From the NCBI RefSeq assembly GCF_004322775.1, contig NZ_CP036403.1, positions 806,001 through 870,000 on the forward strand: a stretch of 64,000 nt of DNA, read 5' to 3'. The translations under genes were made by a program, and so were the position numbers. The DNA is from Ornithinimicrobium sufpigmenti. Its GTDB lineage: Bacteria > Actinomycetota > Actinomycetes > Actinomycetales > Dermatophilaceae. Below are positions 43,025-52,273 of this stretch, piece after piece (position 1 is the first letter of the stretch; each line of letters starts with the position of its first letter). The notes below the pieces were generated by a model that made no database searches, was not told the origin of the DNA, and saw only the letters and a list, made by a program, of their open reading frames with translations.

Positions 43025-45706
43025 ATGAAGCGGGATGGGTCTCGTGAGGGTGCGGGGGCTTCGGCCGTCCCTGGCCTGCGGGGTGAGTTGGAGGCGGTGC
43101 TGGCGCGGGCGGGCCTGGATGCGGGGGCGGTGGCGGTGTTCGCGGACGCGGTCCTGCTCGCGGGGGCGGCGACGGCGGGTCGGCCGGTGGCGGGGGTGGA
43201 GGCAGGGTTTGTGCCGTTCTCCAGGCCGGCCCTGCCGGAGGGCATCACTCGTCAGTCCGATGAGGCCGGGGGTGAGGAGGCGGGGTCGGTGGATGGGTTG
43301 TGTGCGGTGGCGGATCGTGCGCAGACGGCGGTGGAGGCGGTGAACCAGGTCATTGCCCGCCTGGAGCGGGTGCGGCTGGTGGCGGTGGCTGAGGGGGTGA
43401 GCGCGATGGGCCGGGCCGAGCTGGCCCGTCGTGGGGTGTTGGACGTGGGGGAGTTGTCGGCGACGGGTCGGCAGCGGTGGCGGTGGCGGACCAAGGCGCG
43501 GGTGCGGCAGGACCTGACGCCGGCCACGGGCTGGTCGCGGGCGGAGACCGCGACCCTGGTCGGGGTGGCGACCGCACCGGTCGCGTTCCGGACCCCGGTG
43601 AACAGTGCCCTGTCCCGCGGGACCGTCACCTGGGCCCTGGTGCGTGGCCTGTGGCGGGCGTGTGACAAGGCGAAGCTGTCCGCGGCTGATGCCGCGCACG
43701 TGGCGAGCGTGATGCTGGCCGATGAGGCGGGCACGTGCGTCCCCGAACGCCTGGAGGCCGATGGGACCGTGACGAGGGCGCCGTGGGGGCATGGGGTGTT
43801 CTGGGCGGTGCTGGAGCGGGAGGTGGGCAAGGTCGCGGCCTGTCCCGACCCGGGCGACCAGGCGTCGGTGGAAGCGGCGGAGGCGGCGCGGGCGGCGCGG
43901 GAAGCGGCGTACCGGGCCCGGTCGATGTGGGTCCGGGTCAATGAGGACGGCACCGCGCAGGTGTGTTTCACCGGCACTGCCCTGAAGGTGCTGGCGTTGG
44001 GGGACCGGTTGGACAAGGCCGCGCGTGCTGCCCGCGGCGCCGGTGATGCACGGTCGGTGGCGCAGCTGGCGAACGATATCGGGATCGCCTTGTTGGGGCA
44101 TGCGACGATCGGGGCGCACGAGCTGCCCGACCTGGACATCTTCAAGTCGACCCAGCCCGCGCCGGAGGATCTGGTCGCGGCCGGGTGGACACCACAGGTC
44201 ATCGCGGCCCTGTCCGCCCTGCCCCCGGCGATCCTGCAGGTGATCGTGCCGCTGTTGGCGTTGCACGACCCCGCCACCGCCCACACCCTGCCCGGCGTCC
44301 ACCGCACCACCACGACCCAGGACCCGCACGGGCACGCGGGCCAGGGTCCCGACGGGGCGTACGGAGCGACGGGCGATGAGGGCGGCGGCGCGGCGGGCGA
44401 GAGTGTCGGGCCGCCGGGTGAGGCAGTTGGCGGGGCGGCCCAAGAGGCAAGCGAAGGCTCCGGCGGTACAAGCATTGAGGCTGGGCATACGGGCGCACCG
44501 GGCTGCCCCGCCTGCCTGCCCTCGGTCCGTGCCGCCCGCAACCACGACATCGACCACGCCAGCAGGGCAGCCCGACAGGACCCCGGGGAGGACTCCGCCC
44601 ACCGCGAGTGTCTGGGAGAGGACTCTGCCCGTGGCCGGGATCCGGACCGTGGGGAGGACTCTGCCCATCACCAGGGCCAGCGGAGGGTGCCGCGGGTGGC
44701 GTGGGTGGGTCGGGTGCTGGGCAAGCAGCCGAAGTTCCTCGGACCGGACCTGGTGCGGCGGCTCGCGTTGTCGCCGGGGAGCACGTTCGTGCGGCTCCTG
44801 GTCGACCCGGCCGACGGGCGGTGCCTGGAACGGTCGACCACGGCGTACAGCTTCGATGCGGCGATGCGGGCCCAGCTGGCCGCGGCCGACGTGACCTGCC
44901 GCGCACCGGGGTGTGACCACCACGCCGGCAGTTGTCAGGTCGACCACGTCATCCCGCACGGCACCGGCGGCCTCACGAGGGAGACCAATGGGCAGGTGTT
45001 GGACACCTGGCACCACGACCCCAAGACCGCGAAAGCCTGGGACGCGGTGCTGCACGCCAACCGTGACGTCACCTGGACCACCACCCTGTCCCGCGTGTAC
45101 CGCACCCGGGTGCATGACTACCGGGAGCTGGTCACCCTCATGGTCGACGCCCTCGACCGCGTCGCCACCGTCGATGAGGACGACGTGGCCGGCCAGATCA
45201 ACCGCGAGGTCTACCAGGCCCTGTGCTACCGGGGCGCCGGGGAGCGGTTGAACGAGGGCGATGACGACACCTGCGACGAGGCGCACCTGGCCCGGTTCGG
45301 GGGCGACATCACCATCGGCCTGTCCCACCGCGACCCCCTCACCGGGCGCCGTACCCCCGGCCCCGCACCCGCCGCCCGCGACCGGGCCGACGCCGCAGCA
45401 GCCCTCGCCCGCACCACCCCACCCAGCACCGCCCCACCCAGCAACGCCCCACTCAGCGCCGTGCCCGGCGATACCCGTGCAGGAGGCTCGTCCGGCGGTG
45501 ACACCACCCCCGGGGACGGGGTGGCCGTCCAGGGCAAGACTTCCCCGGGCAGCGGACAACGGCAACCGCCTGCGACCAGTGACCAGGACAGGCCCCGCTA
45601 CCCCGGCGGCCGCCGGTGGGGGCTCACCGACCGCCCCAAACCCGACCAGCAGGACCGGCAGACACCCTGGAGCCAACGCAGCGACGACGGCCCGCCACCC
45701 TTCTAG
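43025..45706 (+). CDS. DUF222 and HNH endonuclease domain protein (13E12-like)
   Basis: 893 residues. The N-terminal DUF222 region spans about 25-420; a low-complexity Gly/Thr/Asp stretch follows with repeated GEDSA segments (about 440-560). The HNH domain is near residue 630 with CRAPGCDHHAGSCQVDHV, a conserved Asn (RETNGQV) and WHHDPKT; the tail is Pro/Ala/Thr-rich. This multi-copy actinobacterial family is the 13E12 type; its cellular role is unresolved. Codon use is richer in GTG, GGG and TTG than its neighbours, a possible sign of transfer. The ATG at 43025 has GAGAGGGGGTGG upstream; a GTG near 42935 is an alternative. Confidence 0.88.
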   Translation: MKRDGSREGAGASAVPGLRGELEAVLARAGLDAGAVAVFADAVLLAGAATAGRPVAGVEAGFVPFSRPALPEGITRQSDEAGGEEAGSVDGLCAVADRAQTAVEAVNQVIARLERVRLVAVAEGVSAMGRAELARRGVLDVGELSATGRQRWRWRTKARVRQDLTPATGWSRAETATLVGVATAPVAFRTPVNSALSRGTVTWALVRGLWRACDKAKLSAADAAHVASVMLADEAGTCVPERLEADGTVTRAPWGHGVFWAVLEREVGKVAACPDPGDQASVEAAEAARAAREAAYRARSMWVRVNEDGTAQVCFTGTALKVLALGDRLDKAARAARGAGDARSVAQLANDIGIALLGHATIGAHELPDLDIFKSTQPAPEDLVAAGWTPQVIAALSALPPAILQVIVPLLALHDPATAHTLPGVHRTTTTQDPHGHAGQGPDGAYGATGDEGGGAAGESVGPPGEAVGGAAQEASEGSGGTSIEAGHTGAPGCPACLPSVRAARNHDIDHASRAARQDPGEDSAHRECLGEDSARGRDPDRGEDSAHHQGQRRVPRVAWVGRVLGKQPKFLGPDLVRRLALSPGSTFVRLLVDPADGRCLERSTTAYSFDAAMRAQLAAADVTCRAPGCDHHAGSCQVDHVIPHGTGGLTRETNGQVLDTWHHDPKTAKAWDAVLHANRDVTWTTTLSRVYRTRVHDYRELVTLMVDALDRVATVDEDDVAGQINREVYQALCYRGAGERLNEGDDDTCDEAHLARFGGDITIGLSHRDPLTGRRTPGPAPAARDRADAAAALARTTPPSTAPPSNAPLSAVPGDTRAGGSSGGDTTPGDGVAVQGKTSPGSGQRQPPATSDQDRPRYPGGRRWGLTDRPKPDQQDRQTPWSQRSDDGPPPF

Positions 45707-46254
45707 GTGCTAGGCCCGTCCCACACCACTTCTCCGTGGTCAGTCAGTCGAGCGCCTTCGCTCACCGGGTGGTCGGTGAGCCGGGAGGTGTGCATGAGGT
45801 GGCGGGTCGGGACGGCATACCGGAGGGTGGCGACATCGGCGACGATCCGGCGGTGGCACCGCCACCAGACCGCCTCGCTGCACATGATCACCGTGCACCG
45901 TGCCGCTGCGTCGGCGAGCAGCGCCTCCATGGCCTCGGCGTAGGTGGACGTGCGGGTGCCGGCGGCATAGGCGCGAAACTGGTCGACCCGCCACCACGGG
46001 TCAGGGCTTTGCGCGTCCTCCTCGGCGGTGAGCCGGCGACGCCCGCCGAGCCGTTCGTCCCAGCGGTAGTCGATGCCGCGCGCAGGGAGCCACTCCTCCA
46101 GTGCCTCTCGGCGGGCGTCCGGGTTGTGCCGGCTCCCGGGGAAACGGCGGACGTCGACCAGCAGCTGGACCCCTGCCTTCGTCAGCAGGTCACCGAGGCC
46201 TTCCCGGTCGAGAGTCCCGTGGCCCACGGTGAGCAGGCTTGGCCGGTCCTTCAT
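45703..46254 (-). CDS. DUF488 family protein
   Basis: 183 residues. DUF488 hallmarks are LLTVGHGTLDREGL, LLVDVRRFPGSRHNP and VIMCSEAVWWRCHRRIVAD; the CSE-CHR motif near the end is typical. Members are of unknown function, often near nucleic-acid genes. A TAAGAT -10 element lies eight bases before the ATG at 46254 (leaderless). Its stop codon shares the palindrome CTAG with the stop of the convergent HNH gene, so the two genes end on the same four bases. Confidence 0.88.
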   Translation of the reverse strand: MKDRPSLLTVGHGTLDREGLGDLLTKAGVQLLVDVRRFPGSRHNPDARREALEEWLPARGIDYRWDERLGGRRRLTAEEDAQSPDPWWRVDQFRAYAAGTRTSTYAEAMEALLADAAARCTVIMCSEAVWWRCHRRIVADVATLRYAVPTRHLMHTSRLTDHPVSEGARLTDHGEVVWDGPST

Positions 46255-46447
46255 GCCGGCCCATCTTAGGGAGCGGTCGGAAAAGTGTCGTCGCCGTGCG
46301 TCCCGTCTCGCATCTCTGCTTCGGGTCCTCATAGCGCGCAACCCCGATGCCCTCGCAACCCGATGCCCTTGCGCCCCCGGCCGCAACCCCACGGACCTTC
46401 GGCGCTTCCAGGACCTCGCAAACCCCCGAACTTGGCACCATGGGCGG

Positions 46448-47257
46448 ATGGAACTCACCATCGTCGGCTGCTCCGGTTCTGTGCCCGGCCCGGACAGTCC
46501 CGCCAGCAGCTACCTCCTGACGGCCTCCGACGGCACGAGGGACTGGCGCATGCTGCTCGACCTCGGCTCGGGGGCGTTCGGGGCACTGCAGCGGCACATC
46601 GATCCGGACACCCTCGACGCGGTGGTCTTGTCCCACCTGCATCCCGACCACTGCCTGGACCTCACCGCACTCAAGGTCTGGCGCAGCCATGGCCCCGGCG
46701 GGTCTGGCGCCGACCTCCCTGTGTACGGACCGACCGGCGCGGCGGAGCGGATGGCTCGCGCCAACGGGGTGGACAAGCCGTCGCCGATGTCCGGTATGAC
46801 GTTCCGCACCCTCTCGGATGGGCAGGCCTTCACCCTCGGGCCGTTCGGGATCACGCCCTACCGGGTGCGGCACCCCGTCACCACCTTCGGGCTGAGGGTG
46901 GAGGCGGACGGCGCGGTCTTCGCCTACACCGGGGACACGGACACCTGTCCCGGACTGGTGCCGCTCATGGCTGGGGCGGACCTCGTGCTGGCGGAGGCAG
47001 CCTTCGTCGAGGGGCGGGACACGGCGCGAGGCCTGCACCTGACGGGACGCCGCGCCGCCGAGGCTGTGGTCGAGGCCGAGGAGCGAGGCCCGGTTGGTCG
47101 GCTGCTGCTCACCCATCTGCCGCCCTGGACCCCGCCGGAGGTCGTGCTCGGTGAGGCCCGGGAGATCTGGGACGGCCCGACGGAGGTCGTGCGGCCCGGC
47201 GAGACCTACCGGGTCGAGCCGACGAACGGCACGCGCGGGGCAGCGAGAGTGCCGTGA
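46448..47257 (+). CDS. MBL-fold hydrolase, Rv1339-like (probable cAMP phosphodiesterase)
   Basis: 269 residues of the metallo-beta-lactamase fold. Motifs are VGCSGSVPGPDSPASSYLL, GALQRHIDP, the zinc motif SHLHPDHC, YTGDTDTC, and RLLLTHLPPWTPPE near the C-terminus. These match M. tuberculosis Rv1339, an atypical class II cyclic-nucleotide phosphodiesterase. Identification is from recalled sequence similarity, so the activity is inference. In mycobacteria the gene sits between murI and rph; here it is separated from both. The ATG follows a CACCAT -10-like element. Confidence 0.85.
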   Translation: MELTIVGCSGSVPGPDSPASSYLLTASDGTRDWRMLLDLGSGAFGALQRHIDPDTLDAVVLSHLHPDHCLDLTALKVWRSHGPGGSGADLPVYGPTGAAERMARANGVDKPSPMSGMTFRTLSDGQAFTLGPFGITPYRVRHPVTTFGLRVEADGAVFAYTGDTDTCPGLVPLMAGADLVLAEAAFVEGRDTARGLHLTGRRAAEAVVEAEERGPVGRLLLTHLPPWTPPEVVLGEAREIWDGPTEVVRPGETYRVEPTNGTRGAARVP

Positions 47258-47344
47258 CCCCGCACGGTGTGGTGGTCGCCGCGTCCGGCAGGCTCGCAGG
47301 GTCCGTGGCCGTGTCGTGAGCGCGACGGGGCGGGTGCCAGTGAC

Positions 47345-48469
47345 ATGACCGGGACGGTGCAGGCATCGGTGTCGTGGGAGCAGGCGCTGTCGTGGCGGCT
47401 GTCGCGGCATCTCCTGGACCCCGCCGGCGCCGAGTCTGCCGCCGGAGTGGTGCGTCGTCTCGGCGCGGTGCTCTCGATGGACGAGACGCTTGCCGAGCTC
47501 GCCTTACGCACCCGCAGCGCAACGATCCCGCCTGGCGGGCTCGGGGCCGCGCTGGCAGCAGGCGAGGTGATCAAGGCTTTCGCGTTCCGTGGTGCGGTGC
47601 ACTATCTCTCGCCCGAGGAGGGCGGCGTCTACCTGGCTCTCCGCGCGGCGGGCCGCCAGTGGGAGCTGCCCAGCTGGGTCGAGCACTACCAGCTCACCGC
47701 AGCCCAGTGGCCGGACTTCCGGGCCGCGGTGCAGGACGCCGTCGCCGACGGGCCGTTGACCTCGCGCGAGATCGGTGAGGTGCTCGCCCGGCACCGGGAC
47801 TACCGGCACCTGCAGCCAGTCTTCGACGAGGGCGCCGCCACCCTGATCAAGCCGCTGACGTGGCAAGGAGACGTGAGCATCGGTCCTCCACGCGGCGGCA
47901 GGCTCACGCTGCAGCGGCTCGACGGCAACCCGCGCTGGGCAGGCATCCCTGACCTGGACGACGCAGGTCCGCGCGCGATCCTCGCCTACCTCGGCACCTA
48001 CGGCCCGGCGACCTTCGACCACATCCACTACTGGCTGGGCGCCGGCCTCAGCGCGGGCCGGCGACGGCTGGTGGCCTGGTGGGACGGCCTGGCCGGCCGC
48101 CTCGCCGAGGTCGACGTCGCAGGGACCAGGGCGTATGTCGTGCGGGAGCAGCTCGACGCCATGCTGGCCGCGCGGCCCTCGGAAGCGGTCCGGCTCCTGC
48201 CGGGCCATGACCAGTGGGTCATCGGCCCGGGTACCCGGGACACCCCCGTCACCCCGACGTCCCTCCGGCAGCTCATGACCCGCAAGGCCAACCCGGTCGT
48301 CCTCGGCGGCGTCGTCCGCGGCACCTGGGTCCGCAAGCACGACCGGCTCACCGTGCACTGCCTCGACGGCGGGCCGGCGCCGACGGAGGAGCTGCGGCAG
48401 GAGGCGGACCGGCTGGCCGGGATCCTGGGCGTCGACCTGCAGCTGAGCGTGGTCGCCGGGCACGGATGA
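47345..48469 (+). CDS. Winged-helix DNA-binding protein (HTH_42/AlkZ-like)
   Basis: 374 residues of the HTH_42 superfamily, which includes the AlkZ DNA interstrand-crosslink glycosylases. Features include LSWRLSRHLLDP near the N-terminus, KAFAFRGAVHYLSPE, LTSREIGEVLARH, and LLPGHDQWVIGPG. The AlkZ QxD-type catalytic motif is not obvious, so enzymatic activity is uncertain. The ATG at 47345 matches the family N-terminus; an upstream GTG at 47267 adds non-conserved residues. Confidence 0.85.
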   Translation: MTGTVQASVSWEQALSWRLSRHLLDPAGAESAAGVVRRLGAVLSMDETLAELALRTRSATIPPGGLGAALAAGEVIKAFAFRGAVHYLSPEEGGVYLALRAAGRQWELPSWVEHYQLTAAQWPDFRAAVQDAVADGPLTSREIGEVLARHRDYRHLQPVFDEGAATLIKPLTWQGDVSIGPPRGGRLTLQRLDGNPRWAGIPDLDDAGPRAILAYLGTYGPATFDHIHYWLGAGLSAGRRRLVAWWDGLAGRLAEVDVAGTRAYVVREQLDAMLAARPSEAVRLLPGHDQWVIGPGTRDTPVTPTSLRQLMTRKANPVVLGGVVRGTWVRKHDRLTVHCLDGGPAPTEELRQEADRLAGILGVDLQLSVVAGHG

Positions 48470-48536
48470 CGACGTGCCGGTGCCGGACAGCCGCATGGGA
48501 CCGGACAACGTCCAGGCTTGAGGTGGACACTGCAGC

Positions 48537-50126
48537 ATGGACACCCGCACCGTGCGCCGTGCGCCCGACTCCCGTGCCGCGGGCCTGAGCGGCGTCGCGG
48601 CCGGGGCCATCACCCTCGGCACCGCCGAGCTGCTGGCCGCAGCCTGGTCCGGGCCGCTGGCCAGCGCGGGCACGCCCTCACCCCTGCTGGCGGTGGGCGC
48701 TGCGTTCGTGGACCGGACGCCCGCCTGGCTCAAGGACTGGGCCATCGCCACCTTCGGGACCGCGGACAAGCTCGCGCTCGGGATCGGTATGGCGCTCGTC
48801 CTCACCGCTGCCTGCGCTGCCCTGGGGCTGCTCGCAGCACGCCGCAAGACTCTGGCCCAGGTCCTCTTCGTCGCGGTGGCTGCCCTCGGCATGGCCGCGG
48901 TGCTGAGCCGGCCGGACAGTGGGCTGCTGGACGCCGTGCCGACCGTCGTGGGGGCAGCAGTCGGCACCTGGCTGCTGGGGAGGCTGAGCGAGAAGGATCA
49001 GACGGTTCGGCATCCCTTGGCCGCAGCCACGCCTGTTGCTGAGCCCATGCCGGTCGGCGCACCCCGTCGCGAGGTGTTCCGCGCCGCGGGCGGCCTGACC
49101 GCGCTCGGGCTGGCCGGGATCGCGGTCGGCACCGGCGGCAGCGGCGTCCTGCGGACAGCCGGCCCCGCCACACCGACGGTCCCGCTGCCGCGTCCGAGCC
49201 GCTCGGTCAGCGTCCCGGACGCCGCGGTGAGCAACACGCCGGGGCACACGGCATACCTCACCCCGAACGACGCCTTCTACCGCATCGACACAGCCTTGCG
49301 GGTGCCCCGGGTGAACCCGGAGAGGTGGACGCTGCGGGTGACCGGCCTGGTCGAGCGGGAGCTCGAGATCACGTATGCCGACCTGCTGGCGGAGGAGCAC
49401 GTCGAGGCGCTCGTCACGCTCACCTGCGTGAGCAACGAGGTCGGTGGCGACCTGGTCGGCAACGCCCGTTGGCAGGGATGGCCGGTGCGTGAGCTCTTGG
49501 CGCGGGCAGGGGTGGCGCCCGAGGCAGACATGGTGCTCTCCCGCAGCGTCGACGGATGGACGGCCGGTACCCCGCTCGAGGCGCTCACCGACGACCGCGA
49601 CGCCCTGCTGGCGGTGGCGATGAACGGGGAGCCGCTGCCCGCACGGCACGGGTATCCCGTCCGGCTGGTCGTGCCGGGGCTCTACGGCTACGTCTCGGCG
49701 ACCAAGTGGGTGACCGAGCTCAAGGTGACGCGGTTCGACGCCGACGAGGGCTACTGGACGCCGCGCGGCTGGTCGGCCCTCGGGCCGATCAAGACGGCCT
49801 CGCGGATCGACGTGCCGCGCTCCGGTGCCCGGGTCCCGGTGGGGGAGGTGGTCGTCGCCGGGGTGGCGTGGGCCCAGCAGCGCGGCGTGGAGCAGGTCGA
49901 GGTGCAGGTCGACGACGGCCCGTGGCAGGCCGTGGAGCTGCTGGCGGAGCCGTCGGTGGACGCCTGGCGGCTCTGGCGCTGGACGTGGCCCGACGCGACA
50001 CCGGGCCGGCACCGGCTCCGGGTGCGGGCCACCGACGGGACCGGCGAGGCGCAGACCGACCAGGTCGCCCGACCCGCGCCGGACGGTGCCAGCGGGTGGC
50101 ACGAGGTGAGCGTCCGCGTCGCCTGA
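48537..50126 (+). CDS. Membrane-anchored molybdopterin-dependent oxidoreductase
   Basis: 529 residues. Four N-terminal membrane helices (about 18-40, 45-70, 80-105, 115-150) precede a sulfite-oxidase-fold domain. This has LTPNDAFYRIDT, WTLRVTGLVERELEITY, the molybdenum-ligating C297 in LTCVSNEVGGDLVGNARWQG, RLVVPGLYGYVSATKWV, and a C-terminal Ig-like dimerisation domain. It is a YedY/sulfite-oxidase relative with the active domain outside the membrane; the electron partner is unknown. No Mo-cofactor genes are adjacent. The ATG at 48537 is preceded by a GACACT element. Confidence 0.92.
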   Translation: MDTRTVRRAPDSRAAGLSGVAAGAITLGTAELLAAAWSGPLASAGTPSPLLAVGAAFVDRTPAWLKDWAIATFGTADKLALGIGMALVLTAACAALGLLAARRKTLAQVLFVAVAALGMAAVLSRPDSGLLDAVPTVVGAAVGTWLLGRLSEKDQTVRHPLAAATPVAEPMPVGAPRREVFRAAGGLTALGLAGIAVGTGGSGVLRTAGPATPTVPLPRPSRSVSVPDAAVSNTPGHTAYLTPNDAFYRIDTALRVPRVNPERWTLRVTGLVERELEITYADLLAEEHVEALVTLTCVSNEVGGDLVGNARWQGWPVRELLARAGVAPEADMVLSRSVDGWTAGTPLEALTDDRDALLAVAMNGEPLPARHGYPVRLVVPGLYGYVSATKWVTELKVTRFDADEGYWTPRGWSALGPIKTASRIDVPRSGARVPVGEVVVAGVAWAQQRGVEQVEVQVDDGPWQAVELLAEPSVDAWRLWRWTWPDATPGRHRLRVRATDGTGEAQTDQVARPAPDGASGWHEVSVRVA

Positions 50127-50139
50127 CCGAGGCCACAGA

Positions 50140-51405
50140 TCAGCGCGAGCTGAGCTCCGGACGCTGCGGCACCGGCTCACGGCTGGGCCGCGCGCGGTCG
50201 GTCCGGGTGAGCAGGCGGTAACCGAAGACGGCGAACGCACAGGCCAACGCGGTCGCGCCGACCGACACCGCGAGAGCCGGCCGGTGACCACCGAGGTCGG
50301 CGAGCCGGCCGGCGAGGGCGGCGCCCACGGCATACCCGGTGCCGGTGGACGCGGCAAGGATGGTCATCGCCGCGCCCAGCCGCTCAACGGGCGTGGCCCG
50401 CTCGGCGAGGGTGAAGGTGGTGATCATCGACGGCGCGATCGCCACGCCCAGGCCGAGCAGGGCGAAGGCCAGGCCGACCAGGGTGTCGACCAGCAGCAGG
50501 GGCAGGGCGAGCACCAGCATCGAGACGGTGAACACACGCAGCCGCTGGGGGTAGGCGAACCGCTCGGGCAGGGCCACCACCAGCAGGCCGGCGATGACGC
50601 TCCCGACGCCGAGCAGGCCGTGCAGCAGACCGGTAAGGCCGGGCTCGCCGGCCTGGGTGGCCAGCACGGAGGTGCCGGTCTGCACCGAGCCGAAGACCAT
50701 GCCGACGGACAGCTGGGTCGCGGCCAGGAGCAGGAGCGCCGGGGTGAGCAGTCGGCCCCGACCCGCTCCGGTGAGCGCCGAGGGGGTGACCAGGGCACCG
50801 GTCGGGTGGACGGCGAACCAGGTGGCGAAGACGCCCAGCAGGACGGCGGCCACGGCCAGCGCGGCCATCGGGTTGAGCAGCGCGGCGATGACGCCGACGA
50901 CCGCCGGGCCGAGCACGAAGGAGGCCTCGTCGGCAGCGCCCTCGTAGGAGAAGGCGGCGTCCATGACGCGGGGATCCTCGCTGCCGGCCGCGCGGCTGAT
51001 CGGCCGCCAGCGCACGCGCGCCATGGTGCCGACCTGGGGGATGAAGGCGCCGCCGAGGGCCGCCACCACGGGCAGCGGCCACCACGGCTCACCCTGGACG
51101 TGCGAGGCGGTGAGGACGGCCAGCACGCCCAGCCCGATGGCGCCCACGATGCTCTGGACGAGCAGGACGGGGCGCTGGCCGACCCGGTCGGTGAGGGAGC
51201 CGGCGATGGGCGCCCCGATCGCGTTGGCGACCGCCAGGGCCCCGGCGGTGGTGCCCCCGGCGCCGTAGGAACCGGTCGCCGCGGTGACCGCGAGCAGTGC
51301 CGCGATCTGCGACATCGCCAGCGGCAGGCGGCCGATGAAGGCGACGGCGACGTAGAGGGGGCCGGTGAGACCGAACAACCGGCGGTAGGACTGCGCAGGA
51401 GACAT
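50140..51405 (-). CDS. MFS transporter
   Basis: 421 residues with about twelve membrane helices and the MFS loop-2/3 motif GSLTDRVGQRPVLL. The RLPLAMSQIAALLAV first helix and the symmetric halves are typical of drug-efflux-type members, but the substrate cannot be told. The ATG at 51405 is used because a start at 51552 would precede the first helix by an implausible 49-residue stretch. It converges on the molybdoenzyme gene. Confidence 0.9.
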   Translation of the reverse strand: MSPAQSYRRLFGLTGPLYVAVAFIGRLPLAMSQIAALLAVTAATGSYGAGGTTAGALAVANAIGAPIAGSLTDRVGQRPVLLVQSIVGAIGLGVLAVLTASHVQGEPWWPLPVVAALGGAFIPQVGTMARVRWRPISRAAGSEDPRVMDAAFSYEGAADEASFVLGPAVVGVIAALLNPMAALAVAAVLLGVFATWFAVHPTGALVTPSALTGAGRGRLLTPALLLLAATQLSVGMVFGSVQTGTSVLATQAGEPGLTGLLHGLLGVGSVIAGLLVVALPERFAYPQRLRVFTVSMLVLALPLLLVDTLVGLAFALLGLGVAIAPSMITTFTLAERATPVERLGAAMTILAASTGTGYAVGAALAGRLADLGGHRPALAVSVGATALACAFAVFGYRLLTRTDRARPSREPVPQRPELSSR

Positions 51406-51550
51406 CCGGGAAGGAGACCTTTCGGGGCAAGGGTCCGTCGAAGGAGGTGTGCGTCGTCCCTGCCTCCCGACGCACGGGACCCTTTCATTGCAACTTCTGA
51501 TGGTACCCCACCCGCGCAGGCCCGGGAGAGGCTCGACATACGCTTCGCCC

Positions 51551-52273
51551 ATGACGAGCCATCGACACGGGCGAGGGGCTGCCCGGGCGGCCGACCCACG
51601 CCGCCAGCTTCTGGCACTGGGTCCGCTGGAGCAGCTGCGCGCCGGGCGGTTGGGTCTGCGGATCCCGCAGCTGATCCTGGGGCTGGTGCTCTACGGCATC
51701 TCCATGGCTCTGCTCATCCGCGGTGCGCTGGGGGTCATGCCCTGGGACGTGCTGCACCAAGGCCTGGCCCGGCACGTGCCGCTGACCTTCGGCCAGATCG
51801 TCATCGCCACCTCGCTGGTGGTCCTGCTGATCTGGCTGCCGCTGCGCCAGTCGCCCGGCCTCGGCACCGTGGCCAACGCGGTCATGGTCGGGCTGGTCGT
51901 CGACCCGGTCCTGTCCTGGTTGGACCAGCCGGAAGGCTGGGGGTCCCGGATCGTGCTGATGGCAGCCGGGCTCGTGCTCAACGCCCTGGCGACCGCGATG
52001 TACATCGGTGCCCAGCTGGGACCCGGGCCCCGCGACGGGCTGATGACCGGCCTGGCGAGAACGACGGGCCGCTCGATCCGGCTGGTGCGCACCCTCATCG
52101 AGGTCGGGGTCGTCGTCGTCGGCTTCCTCTTGGGCGGGGTCCTCGGCGTCGGGACCGTGCTCTACGCCCTCTTCATCGGTCCGCTGACCCAGGCGATGCT
52201 GCCGTGGCTCGTGGTGCCGATCCGGCCTCCCCGGCAGGAGCCCGCCCCAGGTCTGCCTCAGCCACCACGGTGA
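51551..52273 (+). CDS. YczE/YitT-family membrane protein
   Basis: 240 residues with about five membrane helices. The COG2364-type motif GLVLYGISMALLIRGALGVMPWDVLHQG and the later GPGPRDGLMTGLARTTGRSI are clear. Function unknown. A TACGCT -10 element lies six bases before the ATG. Its last 101 bases overlap the convergent regulator gene at 52173, an unusually long tail-to-tail overlap. Confidence 0.88.
   Translation: MTSHRHGRGAARAADPRRQLLALGPLEQLRAGRLGLRIPQLILGLVLYGISMALLIRGALGVMPWDVLHQGLARHVPLTFGQIVIATSLVVLLIWLPLRQSPGLGTVANAVMVGLVVDPVLSWLDQPEGWGSRIVLMAAGLVLNALATAMYIGAQLGPGPRDGLMTGLARTTGRSIRLVRTLIEVGVVVVGFLLGGVLGVGTVLYALFIGPLTQAMLPWLVVPIRPPRQEPAPGLPQPPR

Noticed and set aside
42455..45676. 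Long minus-strand open frame of 1073 codons
   Set aside because: Antisense to the P450 end and the DUF222/HNH gene, both supported by motifs; no protein features of its own.
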